From positions 1 to 34,538 of the forward strand of contig JAFGRP010000186.1 in the NCBI GenBank assembly GCA_016935075.1: 34,538 nt of DNA, read 5' to 3'. A program made the position numbers and the translations under genes. The notes under the pieces were generated by a model. It saw only the letters and a list, made by a program, of their open reading frames with translations. It made no database searches and was not told the origin of the DNA. Below are positions 15,500-23,540 of the stretch, piece after piece (within the stretch, counting starts at the first letter, position 1; each line of letters opens with the position of its first letter). Origin of the DNA: Deltaproteobacteria bacterium (lineage in GTDB: Bacteria; Desulfobacterota; Syntrophia; Syntrophales; UBA5619).

Positions 15500-15579
15500 A
15501 GGGTTCCGGAATGCGAGACTTCACTTGAGATTGTTTAAAAATTTAATTTATTAAAAAGATAACCATTACAGGAGATACT

Positions 15580-16452
15580 ATGAAAAACTATCGAAGTATG
15601 TTGTTTGTGCCGGCCACAGATTCCGGAAAGATCAACAAGGCACTTGCATCGAATGCCGATTGCGTCATTTTAGACTTGGAAGATTCTGTAGCCCTGTCTG
15701 AAAAGAAGACGGCGCAAGTGGTTGTGAAAAATCTTTTGAGAGACCAGGGAAACAGGCATATATACGTGCGGGTCAACAGCATCGATACCCCCTTTCTGTT
15801 CGGGGATCTCACAACCATCATCCCGAGTCGGCCGACGGGTATCATGCTGCCGAAGACCGAATCTGCCGATCACATCAAATGGGTGGATTGGCTGATGGGT
15901 CAGTTGGAAAGGGAATCAGGGTTACCGGCAGGGCAGATCGGGTTGATCGCGCTCATCGAAACGGGTTGCGGCGTGATTCAGGCCGCCTCAATAGCGGGTG
16001 CCAGTGGACGGTTGAAGTGCATCGCATTCGGCGCCATCGATTATACCCTGGACATTGGGACGAAGCTCAGCAAGGAGGGGCACGAGCTTTTCTATGCCCG
16101 CGCCCATATCGTCGCGGCGAGCCGGGCGGGCGGTTGTGAACAGCCCATCGACACGGTTTATCCGAATTTTCGCGATGCGGAGGGGCTGAAACGGGAATCC
16201 GAATTTGTCAGAAATCTGGGTTACCAAGGGAAGATGGTCATTCACCCGGGGCAAATCGAAATCGTTCATCAAGTCTTTTCACCAACGCCGGATGAGATCT
16301 CCTACGCCCGGAAAGTGGTTCAGGCCTTCGAAACGGCGGAAAAACAAGGGATCGCGTCCGTCAATCTGGACGGAAAAATGATCGATTACCCCGTGATGAA
16401 AAGGGCCAAACAATTGTTGAAGAACGTTGATAACGGGGGTGTCATAAAATAA
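15580..16452 (+). CDS. HpcH/HpaI aldolase, CitE-family CoA-ester lyase
   Basis: A 290-residue CitE-like beta/alpha barrel; such enzymes cleave or form 3-hydroxy-acyl-CoA esters (citryl-, malyl- or citramalyl-CoA). Motifs: MLFVPATDSGKI at the N-terminus, CVILDLEDSV (32-37), the Arg of VRVN (Arg64), GIMLPKTE, the metal ligands Glu126 (LIALIETG) and Asp153 (FGAIDYTLDIG), and MVIHPGQIEIV near the C-terminus. Free-standing members without citD/citF, as here, are usually citramalyl-CoA or malyl-CoA lyases (human CLYBL type) rather than citrate lyase subunits. Ribosome-binding site acaggagatact. It is separated from the ligase/hydratase genes by the regulator and flavoprotein, yet supplies the missing C-C cleaving step of the pathway proposed for them. 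Confidence 0.9.
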   Translation: MKNYRSMLFVPATDSGKINKALASNADCVILDLEDSVALSEKKTAQVVVKNLLRDQGNRHIYVRVNSIDTPFLFGDLTTIIPSRPTGIMLPKTESADHIKWVDWLMGQLERESGLPAGQIGLIALIETGCGVIQAASIAGASGRLKCIAFGAIDYTLDIGTKLSKEGHELFYARAHIVAASRAGGCEQPIDTVYPNFRDAEGLKRESEFVRNLGYQGKMVIHPGQIEIVHQVFSPTPDEISYARKVVQAFETAEKQGIASVNLDGKMIDYPVMKRAKQLLKNVDNGGVIK

Positions 16453-16490
16453 CAGCTCATCCTTACGAATTTTGCCTGAAACTCGATAAA

Positions 16491-16589
16491 TTGTCATTCC
16501 TGTGCCGTATCAAGTACGGGATAAACTCCAGTAGCAATCCATTACGTTCAAGACCTTCTAGACATTCCCGCTTCCGCGAGAATGACAAA
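16491..16589. repeat. Inverted-repeat-bounded intergenic element (~99 bp)
   Basis: Starts with TTGTCATTCC and ends with GAATGACAA, so the ends are inverted repeats of TTGTCATTC. It contains no ORF and lies between two convergent genes. Its form is that of small dispersed elements bounded by GTCATTCC/GGAATGAC in proteobacterial genomes. It also marks the border between the AT-richer island and the GC-rich block. Confidence 0.6.
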
Positions 16590-16622
16590 AAGGGTAGATT
16601 TTCAAAGCTCTCGTCTTTTGTG

Positions 16623-18017
16623 TCAAGGGGATTTACAGACGGCGAGCAGGAAGCGCTCGATGAGGAGACGGGGCTCCTGTCCCGTGGACTTGAGCGCCAG
16701 ATCGATCCGGACCAGCATCTCCAGAAAGCCGGCCAGCTCGGAGCGGGTGAACCGGCCCGCGTTTTTCAGCGACTGATAGACGACGTACGGATGCTGCGAG
16801 ACAAGATCGATCTGCTCTTCCCCCTTGCCGGCCCCCGGCTTGAGGGAGGGATAAACCGTCTTCTGAAAACGGCCGTAATCCATGTTCGCGCTGAAACCCT
16901 TCAGACGCCCGGAGTCGATCAGGAGCTTTGCATGGAGGAGGAAACGGATCTCCTTCGTGATCATGGCCATGATCATCAGGGGGGGGCTCCCCTGATCGAG
17001 AAGATCTTTCATCGCCCGGAGGGCGGCCGCCAGGCTTCTTGCGGCGAGCGCCCCCGTCAGATCGAAAACGGTCTCCTCTTTCGTCCGGCCGACGACGGCT
17101 TCCACATCCGCCGCCTCGATGACCGCCTTATCCCCCGCATAGGCGACCAGTTTCTCGATCTCCCCGAGCGACTCCCGGAGGCTGAAGCCGGTCTTCCGCC
17201 CCAAGGCGTCCCAGGCGCCGGAGGAGAGCCGTTTTCCCCGGCCCTCCAGGAGCCCGGCGGCCATCTCCATCACCGCCTGCTGCTGCCTCGCCTCCCCCTT
17301 GATCTTTGTGAAGGTCAGGATACGCCCCGCGGATGAAACGGCCTTGAAGAGCCTTTTCCGCCGGTCCACCGTGGGGGCCGTCAGGATAAGGTGATTCCCC
17401 TCCGGCATCCCCCCGGCCAGGACCCGCTCCAGGCGGTCGGTCTCCTCCTCCGTCGTTTCCTGGACCGGAACGGCGCCGCGGCTCGCACAGAGATCGACCG
17501 CCCGGGGAAGCCAGGTCTCGCGGTCCCCGCCGCCGTCATCGGGAACGATTCTCCGCCAGGCGTCGTCATCGATCTTCCGCCAGCCGCCGTCCCTGAGGTC
17601 GTCCAACTGCATCCCCGTCAGCGTCAGGAATTGCATGAAATCCGCCGCCGCCCGGGCGGGATCCGGCTCGAGCCGCTCCCGGATCCGCACGATGAGGGAC
17701 GCAAGGAGGTTTTTCGACTGAAAAAGGCGGGTGTTCCGGACGACGACAACCTTGCGTCCGGGGAGAAGGGGCGGTGTGATCAGGGATTCACAGAGCGAGC
17801 CGACATCCTCATGCTCGCCGTCGGTCATAAAGAGATTGAGTTCGCGGTCCCGGGCGTCGGGGATCAGCGCCGCCGTGATTTTGTCGAGGCCGTCCCGGAG
17901 GCGGAACTCCTCTTCCCCATAGAGGAGATAGCAGGGAACGGCCTTCCCCCGCTTCAGCTCGGCAAGGACCGCTTCCAGGGAGGCGCCCCGGCCGGTATCG
18001 TCGTCGTGAAGAGCCAT
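16623..18017 (-). CDS. holA: DNA polymerase III subunit delta
   Basis: Clamp-loader delta subunit, which opens the beta sliding clamp. The N-terminal AAA+-like domain shows CYLLYGEEEFRLRDGLDKI, LNLFMTDGEH and PLLPGRKVVVVRNTRLF. The middle keeps HLILTAPTVDRRKRLFKAV, and the C-terminal domain keeps GFSLRESLGEIEKLVAYAG, the VEAVVGRTKEETVFDLTGAL segment and LLIERFLL. At 464 residues it is longer than the ~340 of E. coli, owing mainly to an insertion around residues 110-200. The ATG lies 6 bp after the stop of the LOG-family gene and has no strong ribosome-binding site of its own, suggesting translational coupling. Last gene of the minus-strand housekeeping run. Confidence 0.9.
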   Translation of the reverse strand: MALHDDDTGRGASLEAVLAELKRGKAVPCYLLYGEEEFRLRDGLDKITAALIPDARDRELNLFMTDGEHEDVGSLCESLITPPLLPGRKVVVVRNTRLFQSKNLLASLIVRIRERLEPDPARAAADFMQFLTLTGMQLDDLRDGGWRKIDDDAWRRIVPDDGGGDRETWLPRAVDLCASRGAVPVQETTEEETDRLERVLAGGMPEGNHLILTAPTVDRRKRLFKAVSSAGRILTFTKIKGEARQQQAVMEMAAGLLEGRGKRLSSGAWDALGRKTGFSLRESLGEIEKLVAYAGDKAVIEAADVEAVVGRTKEETVFDLTGALAARSLAAALRAMKDLLDQGSPPLMIMAMITKEIRFLLHAKLLIDSGRLKGFSANMDYGRFQKTVYPSLKPGAGKGEEQIDLVSQHPYVVYQSLKNAGRFTRSELAGFLEMLVRIDLALKSTGQEPRLLIERFLLAVCKSP

Positions 18018-18023
18018 TTTTTG

Positions 18024-18677
18024 CTATACGATGACGTACTTCTGGATCTGCCTCACGGCCTCGTCCGGATCGTCGAGGATCTGGAAGCGATCCAGATCCT
18101 CCGGAGAGATCCGGTGGTCGCGGAGCATTGTTTCGCGGAGCCAGTCGTAAAGGCCCTTCCAGTATTCGCTCCCCATGAGGATGACGGGAAAGCTCTTGAT
18201 CCTTTTGGTCTGGATGAGGGTCAGCGCCTCGAAGAGCTCGTCCATCGTCCCGAAGCCGCCGGGCAGGATCACATAGGCCACGGCATACTTGACGAACATC
18301 ACCTTCCGGATGAAGAAATACTTGTAGTCGATGCTGACGTTGGCGTAGGGATTGGGCTTCTGCTCCAGGGGCAGGCGGATGTTCATCCCCACCGACTGCC
18401 CGCCGGCCTCTGCAGCCCCCTTGTTGGCCGCCTCCATGATGCCGGGCCCGCCTCCGGTGATGACGCCGAAGCCCTTTTCGACGAGGCGCCGGGCAAGGAG
18501 CTCCGCCTGCTTATAACAGGGGTCGTCCGGCTTCGTTCTCGCCGAGCCGAAGATGCTCACGGCATGTTTCACTCCGGAGAGGGTTTCGATCGCATCGACA
18601 AACTCGGCCATGATCCGGAAGATGCGCCAGGATTCATCGATGGACAGGGCATCCACGACATACTGTTTCTCGTCCAT
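18024..18677 (-). CDS. LOG-family (TIGR00730) Rossmann-fold protein
   Basis: A 217-residue member of the LOG family, whose characterised members are nucleotide 5'-monophosphate phosphoribohydrolases (cytokinin-activating type); older annotation calls them putative lysine decarboxylases. The signatures GGGPGIMEAANKGA and PGGFGTMDELFEALT are complete, including the Arg of FIRKVMFVKYA and the catalytic Glu in the PGGxGTxxE motif. The track starts at GTG 18692, but the ATG at 18677 follows GGAGGTG at ideal spacing. It is co-directional with holA (6 bp gap) and rpsU (115 bp upstream). The natural substrate in this organism is unknown. Confidence 0.88.
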   Translation of the reverse strand: MDEKQYVVDALSIDESWRIFRIMAEFVDAIETLSGVKHAVSIFGSARTKPDDPCYKQAELLARRLVEKGFGVITGGGPGIMEAANKGAAEAGGQSVGMNIRLPLEQKPNPYANVSIDYKYFFIRKVMFVKYAVAYVILPGGFGTMDELFEALTLIQTKRIKSFPVILMGSEYWKGLYDWLRETMLRDHRISPEDLDRFQILDDPDEAVRQIQKYVIV

Positions 18678-18792
18678 GTGACACACCTCCACCCGGGGAA
18701 GGCGGCAGAAGAATACGCCGCGCCCCTCGCTCCCGAACCCTTCCCCTGTTCCCGGACCGCCCCAGCGATCCGTCCGACTGCATCCGTAACTT

Positions 18793-18984
18793 TTAAGAGA
18801 CCCTGCGCCGCTGAACCTTCGCCAGTCTCCGGCGGGCCTCGATGGTCTTCCTCTTCTTCTTCACGGAGGGTTTTTCATAGGCGCGCCGCAGTTTGAGTTC
18901 CTTGAACAGCCCGCTCTTGGAAAGCTTGTTCTTGAGAATCTTCAACGCCTTTTCCACATCATTGTCGAATACTTTGACTTCCAA
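18793..18984 (-). CDS. rpsU: 30S ribosomal protein S21
   Basis: A 63-residue, highly basic protein matching bacterial S21 across its length: MEVKVFDNDVEKALKILKNK, the SGLFKELKLRR core, then AYEKPSVKKKRK and an Arg-rich tail. S21 joins the small subunit late and helps initiation on mRNA. The start codon is TTG, preceded by aaaaggag with a 7-base spacer; no in-frame ATG exists upstream in this region. The gene is 27 bp downstream of carB, so it may be co-transcribed with pyrimidine/arginine genes, an unusual neighbour for rpsU, which in E. coli is linked to dnaG and rpoD. Confidence 0.95.
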   Translation of the reverse strand: MEVKVFDNDVEKALKILKNKLSKSGLFKELKLRRAYEKPSVKKKRKTIEARRRLAKVQRRRVS

Positions 18985-19011
18985 ATTTCTTCTCCTTTTC
19001 TAACCGTTTTT

Positions 19012-22000
19012 TTATGATTGGTATGATTTCACTTCCCGGTGATACTCCTGAATCGTCTTCACACGGCTTTCCCCCTTCAGCATCGCCTCGATGGCATTGA
19101 CTGCCGCCTGGGCGGCGGAGACCGTCGTGATCAGCGGCACGTTGTGGCGGACCGCCGTCGAACGGATGATGCCGGTATCCACCCGCGGCTTCTTGCCGCT
19201 GGAGGTGATGACGATCATGGCCACCTCCCGGTTCTTCATGAGATCGACGATGTTGGGCCTCCCCTCCGCCAGTTTGGGAAGGATTGTCACCGTCACGTCG
19301 TTGTTTTGGAGAACGGCGCCGGTCCCCGCCGTCGTCAGGATCTCAAAACCCAGATGTTCCAACTCCTTGGCGATGAAGACGATCTGCCGCTTGTCCTTGT
19401 TGGTGGCGCTGACGAACACCTTCCCCGATTTCGGCAGAAGCGTCCCCGCCGCGATCTGCGACTTGGCGTAGGCCCTTCCGAACGTGGTGTCGATCCCCAT
19501 CACCTCGCCGGTCGATTTCATCTCGGGCCCCAGGATCGCGTCCACCCCCGGGAACCGGGCAAAGGGAAAGACCGACTCCTTGATCGCCACGTGGCGGACC
19601 GCGATCTCCTTTGTGAAGTTCAGATCCTGGAGCGTCCGGCCGGCCATCACCTGCGTGGCCAGTTTGGCCAGGGACACTCCGGTCGCCTTGCTCACGAAGG
19701 GGATCGTCCGCGACGCGCGGGGGTTCACTTCCAGGACATAGACCACATCGTTCCGGATCGCATACTGGATGTTCATCAGCCCCCGGACCCGGAGTTCCCT
19801 GGCAAGGGCGTAGGTGTTCTCCGCGATCGTCTTCTGCAGCCTCGCATCCAGCGTGAAGGGAGGGATGACGGACGCGCTGTCCCCCGAATGGATCCCCGCC
19901 TCCTCGATGTGCTCCATGATCCCGCCGATGACGGTCGTCTCGCCGTCGGAGATGGCATCCACGTCGATCTCGATGGCATCCTCGAGAAACTTGTCGATCA
20001 GGATCGGATGCTCCGGCGAGACCCGGATCGCCTTCTTCATGAACTCCTCCAGGGCCTCGTCGTCATAGACGATCTCCATGGCCCTGCCGCCCAGCACGTA
20101 GGAGGGCCGGACAATGACCGGATAGCTGATCCGTCCGGCCACCTTTCTGGCCTCCTCGAACGAACGGGCCGTTCCGTTCTCCGGCTGGATGAGGTTCAGC
20201 TTCTTGAGAAGGACCTGGAACCGCTTGCGGTCCTCCGCCCGGTCGATGCTGTCGGGCGTGGTTCCCCAGATGGGGACCCCCGCCTTCTCCAGGGGCAAGG
20301 CAAGATTCAGCGGCGTCTGTCCGCCGAACTGGACGATCACCCCTTCCGGCTTCTCCCGTTCGACGATGTTCAGGACGTCCTCCCGGGTGAGCGGCTCGAA
20401 GTAGAGCTTGTCGGAGGTGTCGTAGTCGGTGCTGACCGTCTCCGGATTGGAGTTGACCATGATGCTCTCGTAGCCCATCTCCTTGAGGGCCAGTGAGGCG
20501 TGGACGCAGCAGTAGTCGAACTCGATCCCCTGTCCGATCCGGTTGGGGCCGCCGCCCAGAATCATCACCCTGGGCCTCCGGCTCCGGACGCTCTCCTCGA
20601 CCTTTTCATAGGTGGAATAATAGTAGGGCTTCTCGGCGGTGAACTCGCCGGCGCAGGTGTCGACCAGCTTGAAAACCGGGGAAATCCGCCGTTTCTTCCT
20701 CATCCGCCGGATCAGGGTCTCTTCCGCGCCGAGGATCCGGGCCAGTTGAACGTCGGAAAATCCGTATTCCTTGGCCTGTCGCAGCAGCGACCCGGAAAAT
20801 GCGTCGGCCCAGGCCCGGTGCTCCTTTTTCCCGCCCTGAAACCGGGCGTCCGTCAGCGTCTGCTCCAGGTCGAAAACCCCTTTCATGTCGGCCAGAAACC
20901 AGCGGTCGATTTTTGTGAGTTCGAAGATCTCGTCGATCGTCATCCCCGCCTGAAAGGCATAGCGGATGTAAAAAAAGCGCTCCGCGTTCGGGATGAGCAG
21001 CTTCTCCCGGATCTTCTCCGTGTCGGGAAGGGGATTCACATCCCTTCCGTCGGCGCCGAACCCGAAGCGCCCTGTCTCCAGGGAGCGGAGCCCCTTCTGG
21101 AACGCCTCCTTGAAGGTTCGCCCGATGGACATCGCCTCACCCACCGCCTTCATCGAGGTGTTGAGCGTCGGATCGGCCGTCGGAAACTTCTCGAAGGTGA
21201 AGCGGGCCACCTTGAAGACGCAGTAGTCGATCGTCGGTTCATAGAGGGCCGAGGTCTTCCCGGTGATATCGTTTTTCACCTCGTCGAGGGTGAATCCCAC
21301 GGCCAGCTTCGTCGCCACGCGGGCGATGGGGAAGCCCGTCGCCTTGGAGGCAAGGGCCGAACTCCGCGAGAGGCGCGGGTTGACCTCGATGATGACCACC
21401 TCGCCGTTGTCGGGATTCACGGCGAACTGGATGTTCACCCCGCCCCCGGTCACGTCGATCTTCCGGATGATCTTCCGGCAGAGGGCCGTCAGGCGGCCGT
21501 ATTCCCGGGCCGTCAGGGTCTGGGCGGGCGCCACGACGGCGCTGTCCCCGGTGTGGATCCCCATCGGATCGACGTTTTCCATCGAGGTGATGATGATCAC
21601 GTTGTCCGCGCAGTCCCGCATCACCTCGAACTCGATCTCCTTCCAGCCGAGGACGGACTGTTCCACGAGAACCTGGCCGACCGGGCTGAATTCGATGGCC
21701 TTGCCCAGGGATTCCCGGAGTTCCTCTTTGTTGTAGGCGATGGCGCCGCCGGTTCCGCCGAGAGTAAACGCCGGCCGGAGGATCAGCGGGAATCCGACCG
21801 CGAGGCCGATGGCCATCCCCTCCCCGACGGAGGTCGCGATGCCGCTCTGGGGAACGCCGATCCCGATCTCCTGCATCGCCGTCTTGAAGAGCTCCCGGTC
21901 CTCCGCCCGCGCGATCGCCTCGGCGGAGGCGCCCAGGACTTCGACGCCGTACTTTTCAAAGACCCCGGCCCGCGCCAGAAAAACCGCGGTGTTGAGACCG

Positions 22001-22281
22001 GTCTGGCCGCCGAGGGTAGGCAGGATCGCGTCGGGCCGCTCCCGGGCGATGATCTTCTCCACGAACTCCGGCGTGATCGGCTCGACGTAAGTGCGGTCGG
22101 CCATGCCCGGATCGGTCATGATCGTCGCCGGGTTTGAGTTGACGAGGATGACGAAGTAGCCCTCCTCCTTGAGGGCTTTGCACGCCTGGGAGCCCGAATA
22201 GTCGAACTCGCAGGCCTGTCCGATGATGATCGGACCCGACCCCACAATCAGTATCTTCTTCAAATCTTCCCGCTTCGGCAT
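19012..22281 (-). CDS. carB: Carbamoyl-phosphate synthase large subunit
   Basis: Catalytic subunit making carbamoyl phosphate from bicarbonate, ammonia and two ATP for arginine and pyrimidine synthesis. I start it at the ATG giving [20 protein letters not shown], the family N-terminus (1089 residues); the track adds eight residues from 22305. Two homologous ATP-grasp halves are evident. The first has [27 protein letters not shown] and [18 protein letters not shown]. The second has [30 protein letters not shown] and [18 protein letters not shown]. The C-terminal methylglyoxal-synthase-like allosteric domain follows ([12 protein letters not shown]...TAGTGAVL). No key residue is obviously missing. 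It follows carA by ~45 bp that contain a 27-bp palindrome. Confidence 0.97.
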   Translation of the reverse strand: MPKREDLKKILIVGSGPIIIGQACEFDYSGSQACKALKEEGYFVILVNSNPATIMTDPGMADRTYVEPITPEFVEKIIARERPDAILPTLGGQTGLNTAVFLARAGVFEKYGVEVLGASAEAIARAEDRELFKTAMQEIGIGVPQSGIATSVGEGMAIGLAVGFPLILRPAFTLGGTGGAIAYNKEELRESLGKAIEFSPVGQVLVEQSVLGWKEIEFEVMRDCADNVIIITSMENVDPMGIHTGDSAVVAPAQTLTAREYGRLTALCRKIIRKIDVTGGGVNIQFAVNPDNGEVVIIEVNPRLSRSSALASKATGFPIARVATKLAVGFTLDEVKNDITGKTSALYEPTIDYCVFKVARFTFEKFPTADPTLNTSMKAVGEAMSIGRTFKEAFQKGLRSLETGRFGFGADGRDVNPLPDTEKIREKLLIPNAERFFYIRYAFQAGMTIDEIFELTKIDRWFLADMKGVFDLEQTLTDARFQGGKKEHRAWADAFSGSLLRQAKEYGFSDVQLARILGAEETLIRRMRKKRRISPVFKLVDTCAGEFTAEKPYYYSTYEKVEESVRSRRPRVMILGGGPNRIGQGIEFDYCCVHASLALKEMGYESIMVNSNPETVSTDYDTSDKLYFEPLTREDVLNIVEREKPEGVIVQFGGQTPLNLALPLEKAGVPIWGTTPDSIDRAEDRKRFQVLLKKLNLIQPENGTARSFEEARKVAGRISYPVIVRPSYVLGGRAMEIVYDDEALEEFMKKAIRVSPEHPILIDKFLEDAIEIDVDAISDGETTVIGGIMEHIEEAGIHSGDSASVIPPFTLDARLQKTIAENTYALARELRVRGLMNIQYAIRNDVVYVLEVNPRASRTIPFVSKATGVSLAKLATQVMAGRTLQDLNFTKEIAVRHVAIKESVFPFARFPGVDAILGPEMKSTGEVMGIDTTFGRAYAKSQIAAGTLLPKSGKVFVSATNKDKRQIVFIAKELEHLGFEILTTAGTGAVLQNNDVTVTILPKLAEGRPNIVDLMKNREVAMIVITSSGKKPRVDTGIIRSTAVRHNVPLITTVSAAQAAVNAIEAMLKGESRVKTIQEYHREVKSYQS

Positions 22282-22297
22282 GATATCGTTCCCGTCC

Positions 22298-22324
22298 GGG
22301 GACATGATGCGGCATCGTGTCCCC
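22298..22324. repeat. 27-bp near-perfect palindrome at the carA/carB junction (copy A)
   Basis: Arms GGGGACATGATGC and GCATCGTGTCCCC pair at 12 of 13 positions around a single central base. It lies between the carA stop and the carB start and would form a strong hairpin in the mRNA. A 25/27 identical copy lies inside carA. Confidence 0.75.
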
Positions 22325-22326
22325 GT

Positions 22327-23424
22327 TTAACGCCGCCGCTCCATCCGGCGGATGAATTCCGCAAACGGCGCACCCGGCGCGCCGTCATCCGTAAACCCGG
22401 GGATGAACTGCACCCCGGCCGCCTCCAGCCCTTCCGCCGCGATGCCTTCGACGCTGCCGTCGTTCAGGTTCGCGTGTGAAACGCGGAAATCCGTCCCCGC
22501 AAGCGATCCGGCATCAATCACGAGGCGGTGGTTCTGGGTCGTGATCGCATCACGGCCGGTCGCCGTCTCCCGGACCGGATAATTGACGCCGTGGTGGCCG
22601 GTTTTCAGCGCCCCGATGCGGCCGCCCCCCGCCAGGGCGAGAAGCTGGCACCCCAGCGCCACACCGATCACGGGCAACTTCCCGAGGGCCTTCCGGATCT
22701 GCGCGGCCGTTTCCGCCAGATCCCGCGGATCCCCCGGCCCGTTGGAGACCAGGAGGCCTTCCGGCTCCAGGGCGCCGATCTCCTCCCAGGAGACCGTGAA
22801 GGGGACCCGGACCGTCTGGCAGCCGCCCGCTTCCAGCTGTGCGATGCAGCTCCGCCGGACGCCGAGATCCCAGACGACGACGCGGCGCCGCCCGTCATCC
22901 GCGAATCCGGAAGCGGGGACATGATGCCGCATCGTGTCTCCGCCGACCGCGTCGCGGATCAGTTCCGCGGCCGTTGGAACCGGGCAGGTCCGGATTTTTT
23001 CAAGCAACTGCGGGACCGGCAACGCGGCCGGGGCGACCACACCCCGCATCTCGCCGCGATTCCGCAGGCGCAGGGCAAGGGTCCGCGTATCCACCCCGTC
23101 CATCCCCACGACGCCCCGCTCCTTCATCCAATCCTCCAGAGAACCTTCCGCGCGCCAGTTGCTGACGGTCCGGCTCCGCTCCCGGACCAGGAGCGCCGAG
23201 GCCTGTGCGCGGCCGGACTCCCCATCCCCGGCGTTGACGCCGCAGTTGCCGATCAGGGGATAGGTCATGTTCACCAGCATCCCGCGGTTGTCGGGATCGG
23301 TCAACGTCTCCTGATACCCGACGACACCGTAATCGTTGTGGACCCAGCCGCAGACCTCCGCTTCCGCCCCGAACGACTCCCCTGCAAAAGAACTCCCGTC
23401 TTCCAATACCAGCATCATTTTCAT
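22327..23424 (-). CDS. carA: Carbamoyl-phosphate synthase small subunit with a degenerate glutaminase site
   Basis: Small subunit that normally hydrolyses glutamine and channels ammonia to CarB. The track runs to 23514, but the ATG at 23424 gives MKMMLVLEDGSSFAGESFGA, the family start (365 residues). The N-terminal domain is well kept: GYQETLTDP, MTYPLIGNCGVN, ERGVVGMDGVDTRTL. The amidotransferase domain keeps WDLGVRRS, SNGPGDP, KTGHHGVNYPV and TQNHRLV. However, the nucleophile motif GICLGHQ reads GVALGCQ (Cys to Ala256), and the HPE motif reads IPG (His to Ile341, Glu to Gly343), so the whole Cys-His-Glu triad is gone. The frame is otherwise intact and in an operon with carB, so this is not a simple pseudogene. 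An ammonia-dependent synthase is the likely consequence; a second, active carA elsewhere is the alternative. Confidence 0.92.
   Translation of the reverse strand: MKMMLVLEDGSSFAGESFGAEAEVCGWVHNDYGVVGYQETLTDPDNRGMLVNMTYPLIGNCGVNAGDGESGRAQASALLVRERSRTVSNWRAEGSLEDWMKERGVVGMDGVDTRTLALRLRNRGEMRGVVAPAALPVPQLLEKIRTCPVPTAAELIRDAVGGDTMRHHVPASGFADDGRRRVVVWDLGVRRSCIAQLEAGGCQTVRVPFTVSWEEIGALEPEGLLVSNGPGDPRDLAETAAQIRKALGKLPVIGVALGCQLLALAGGGRIGALKTGHHGVNYPVRETATGRDAITTQNHRLVIDAGSLAGTDFRVSHANLNDGSVEGIAAEGLEAAGVQFIPGFTDDGAPGAPFAEFIRRMERRR
22915..22941. repeat. Copy B of the 27-bp palindrome, inside carA
   Basis: Matches copy A at 25 of 27 positions (ggggacatgatgc then cgcatcgtgtctcc). In carA it encodes part of the linker GGDTMRHHVPASG between the N-terminal and amidotransferase domains, so the reading frame tolerates it. 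Confidence 0.7.
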
Positions 23425-23540
23425 AAGCCGACCCGTCTTGAGATGAAAAACCGGCGCAAAAAAAGGGCAGTACGGCGTCTCGCTGATGGTTGCGTGCCGT
23501 AAACTACCCTGCATTGTCGCCTATATGTGGACCACGCTCC

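Noticed and set aside
16491-17336. Plus-strand ORF of 281 aa opposite holA
   Set aside because: Arg/Asp/Gly/Leu-rich shadow of the GC-rich holA gene; no recognisable motif, while holA matches along its whole length.
17391-18896. Plus-strand ORF of 501 aa across holA, LOG gene and rpsU
   Set aside because: It runs antisense through three well-supported genes; a GC-rich third-position artefact.
20500-22137. Plus-strand ORF of 545 aa opposite carB (also 19039-20496)
   Set aside because: Antisense shadows of carB with biased composition (His, Asp, Arg, Gly).
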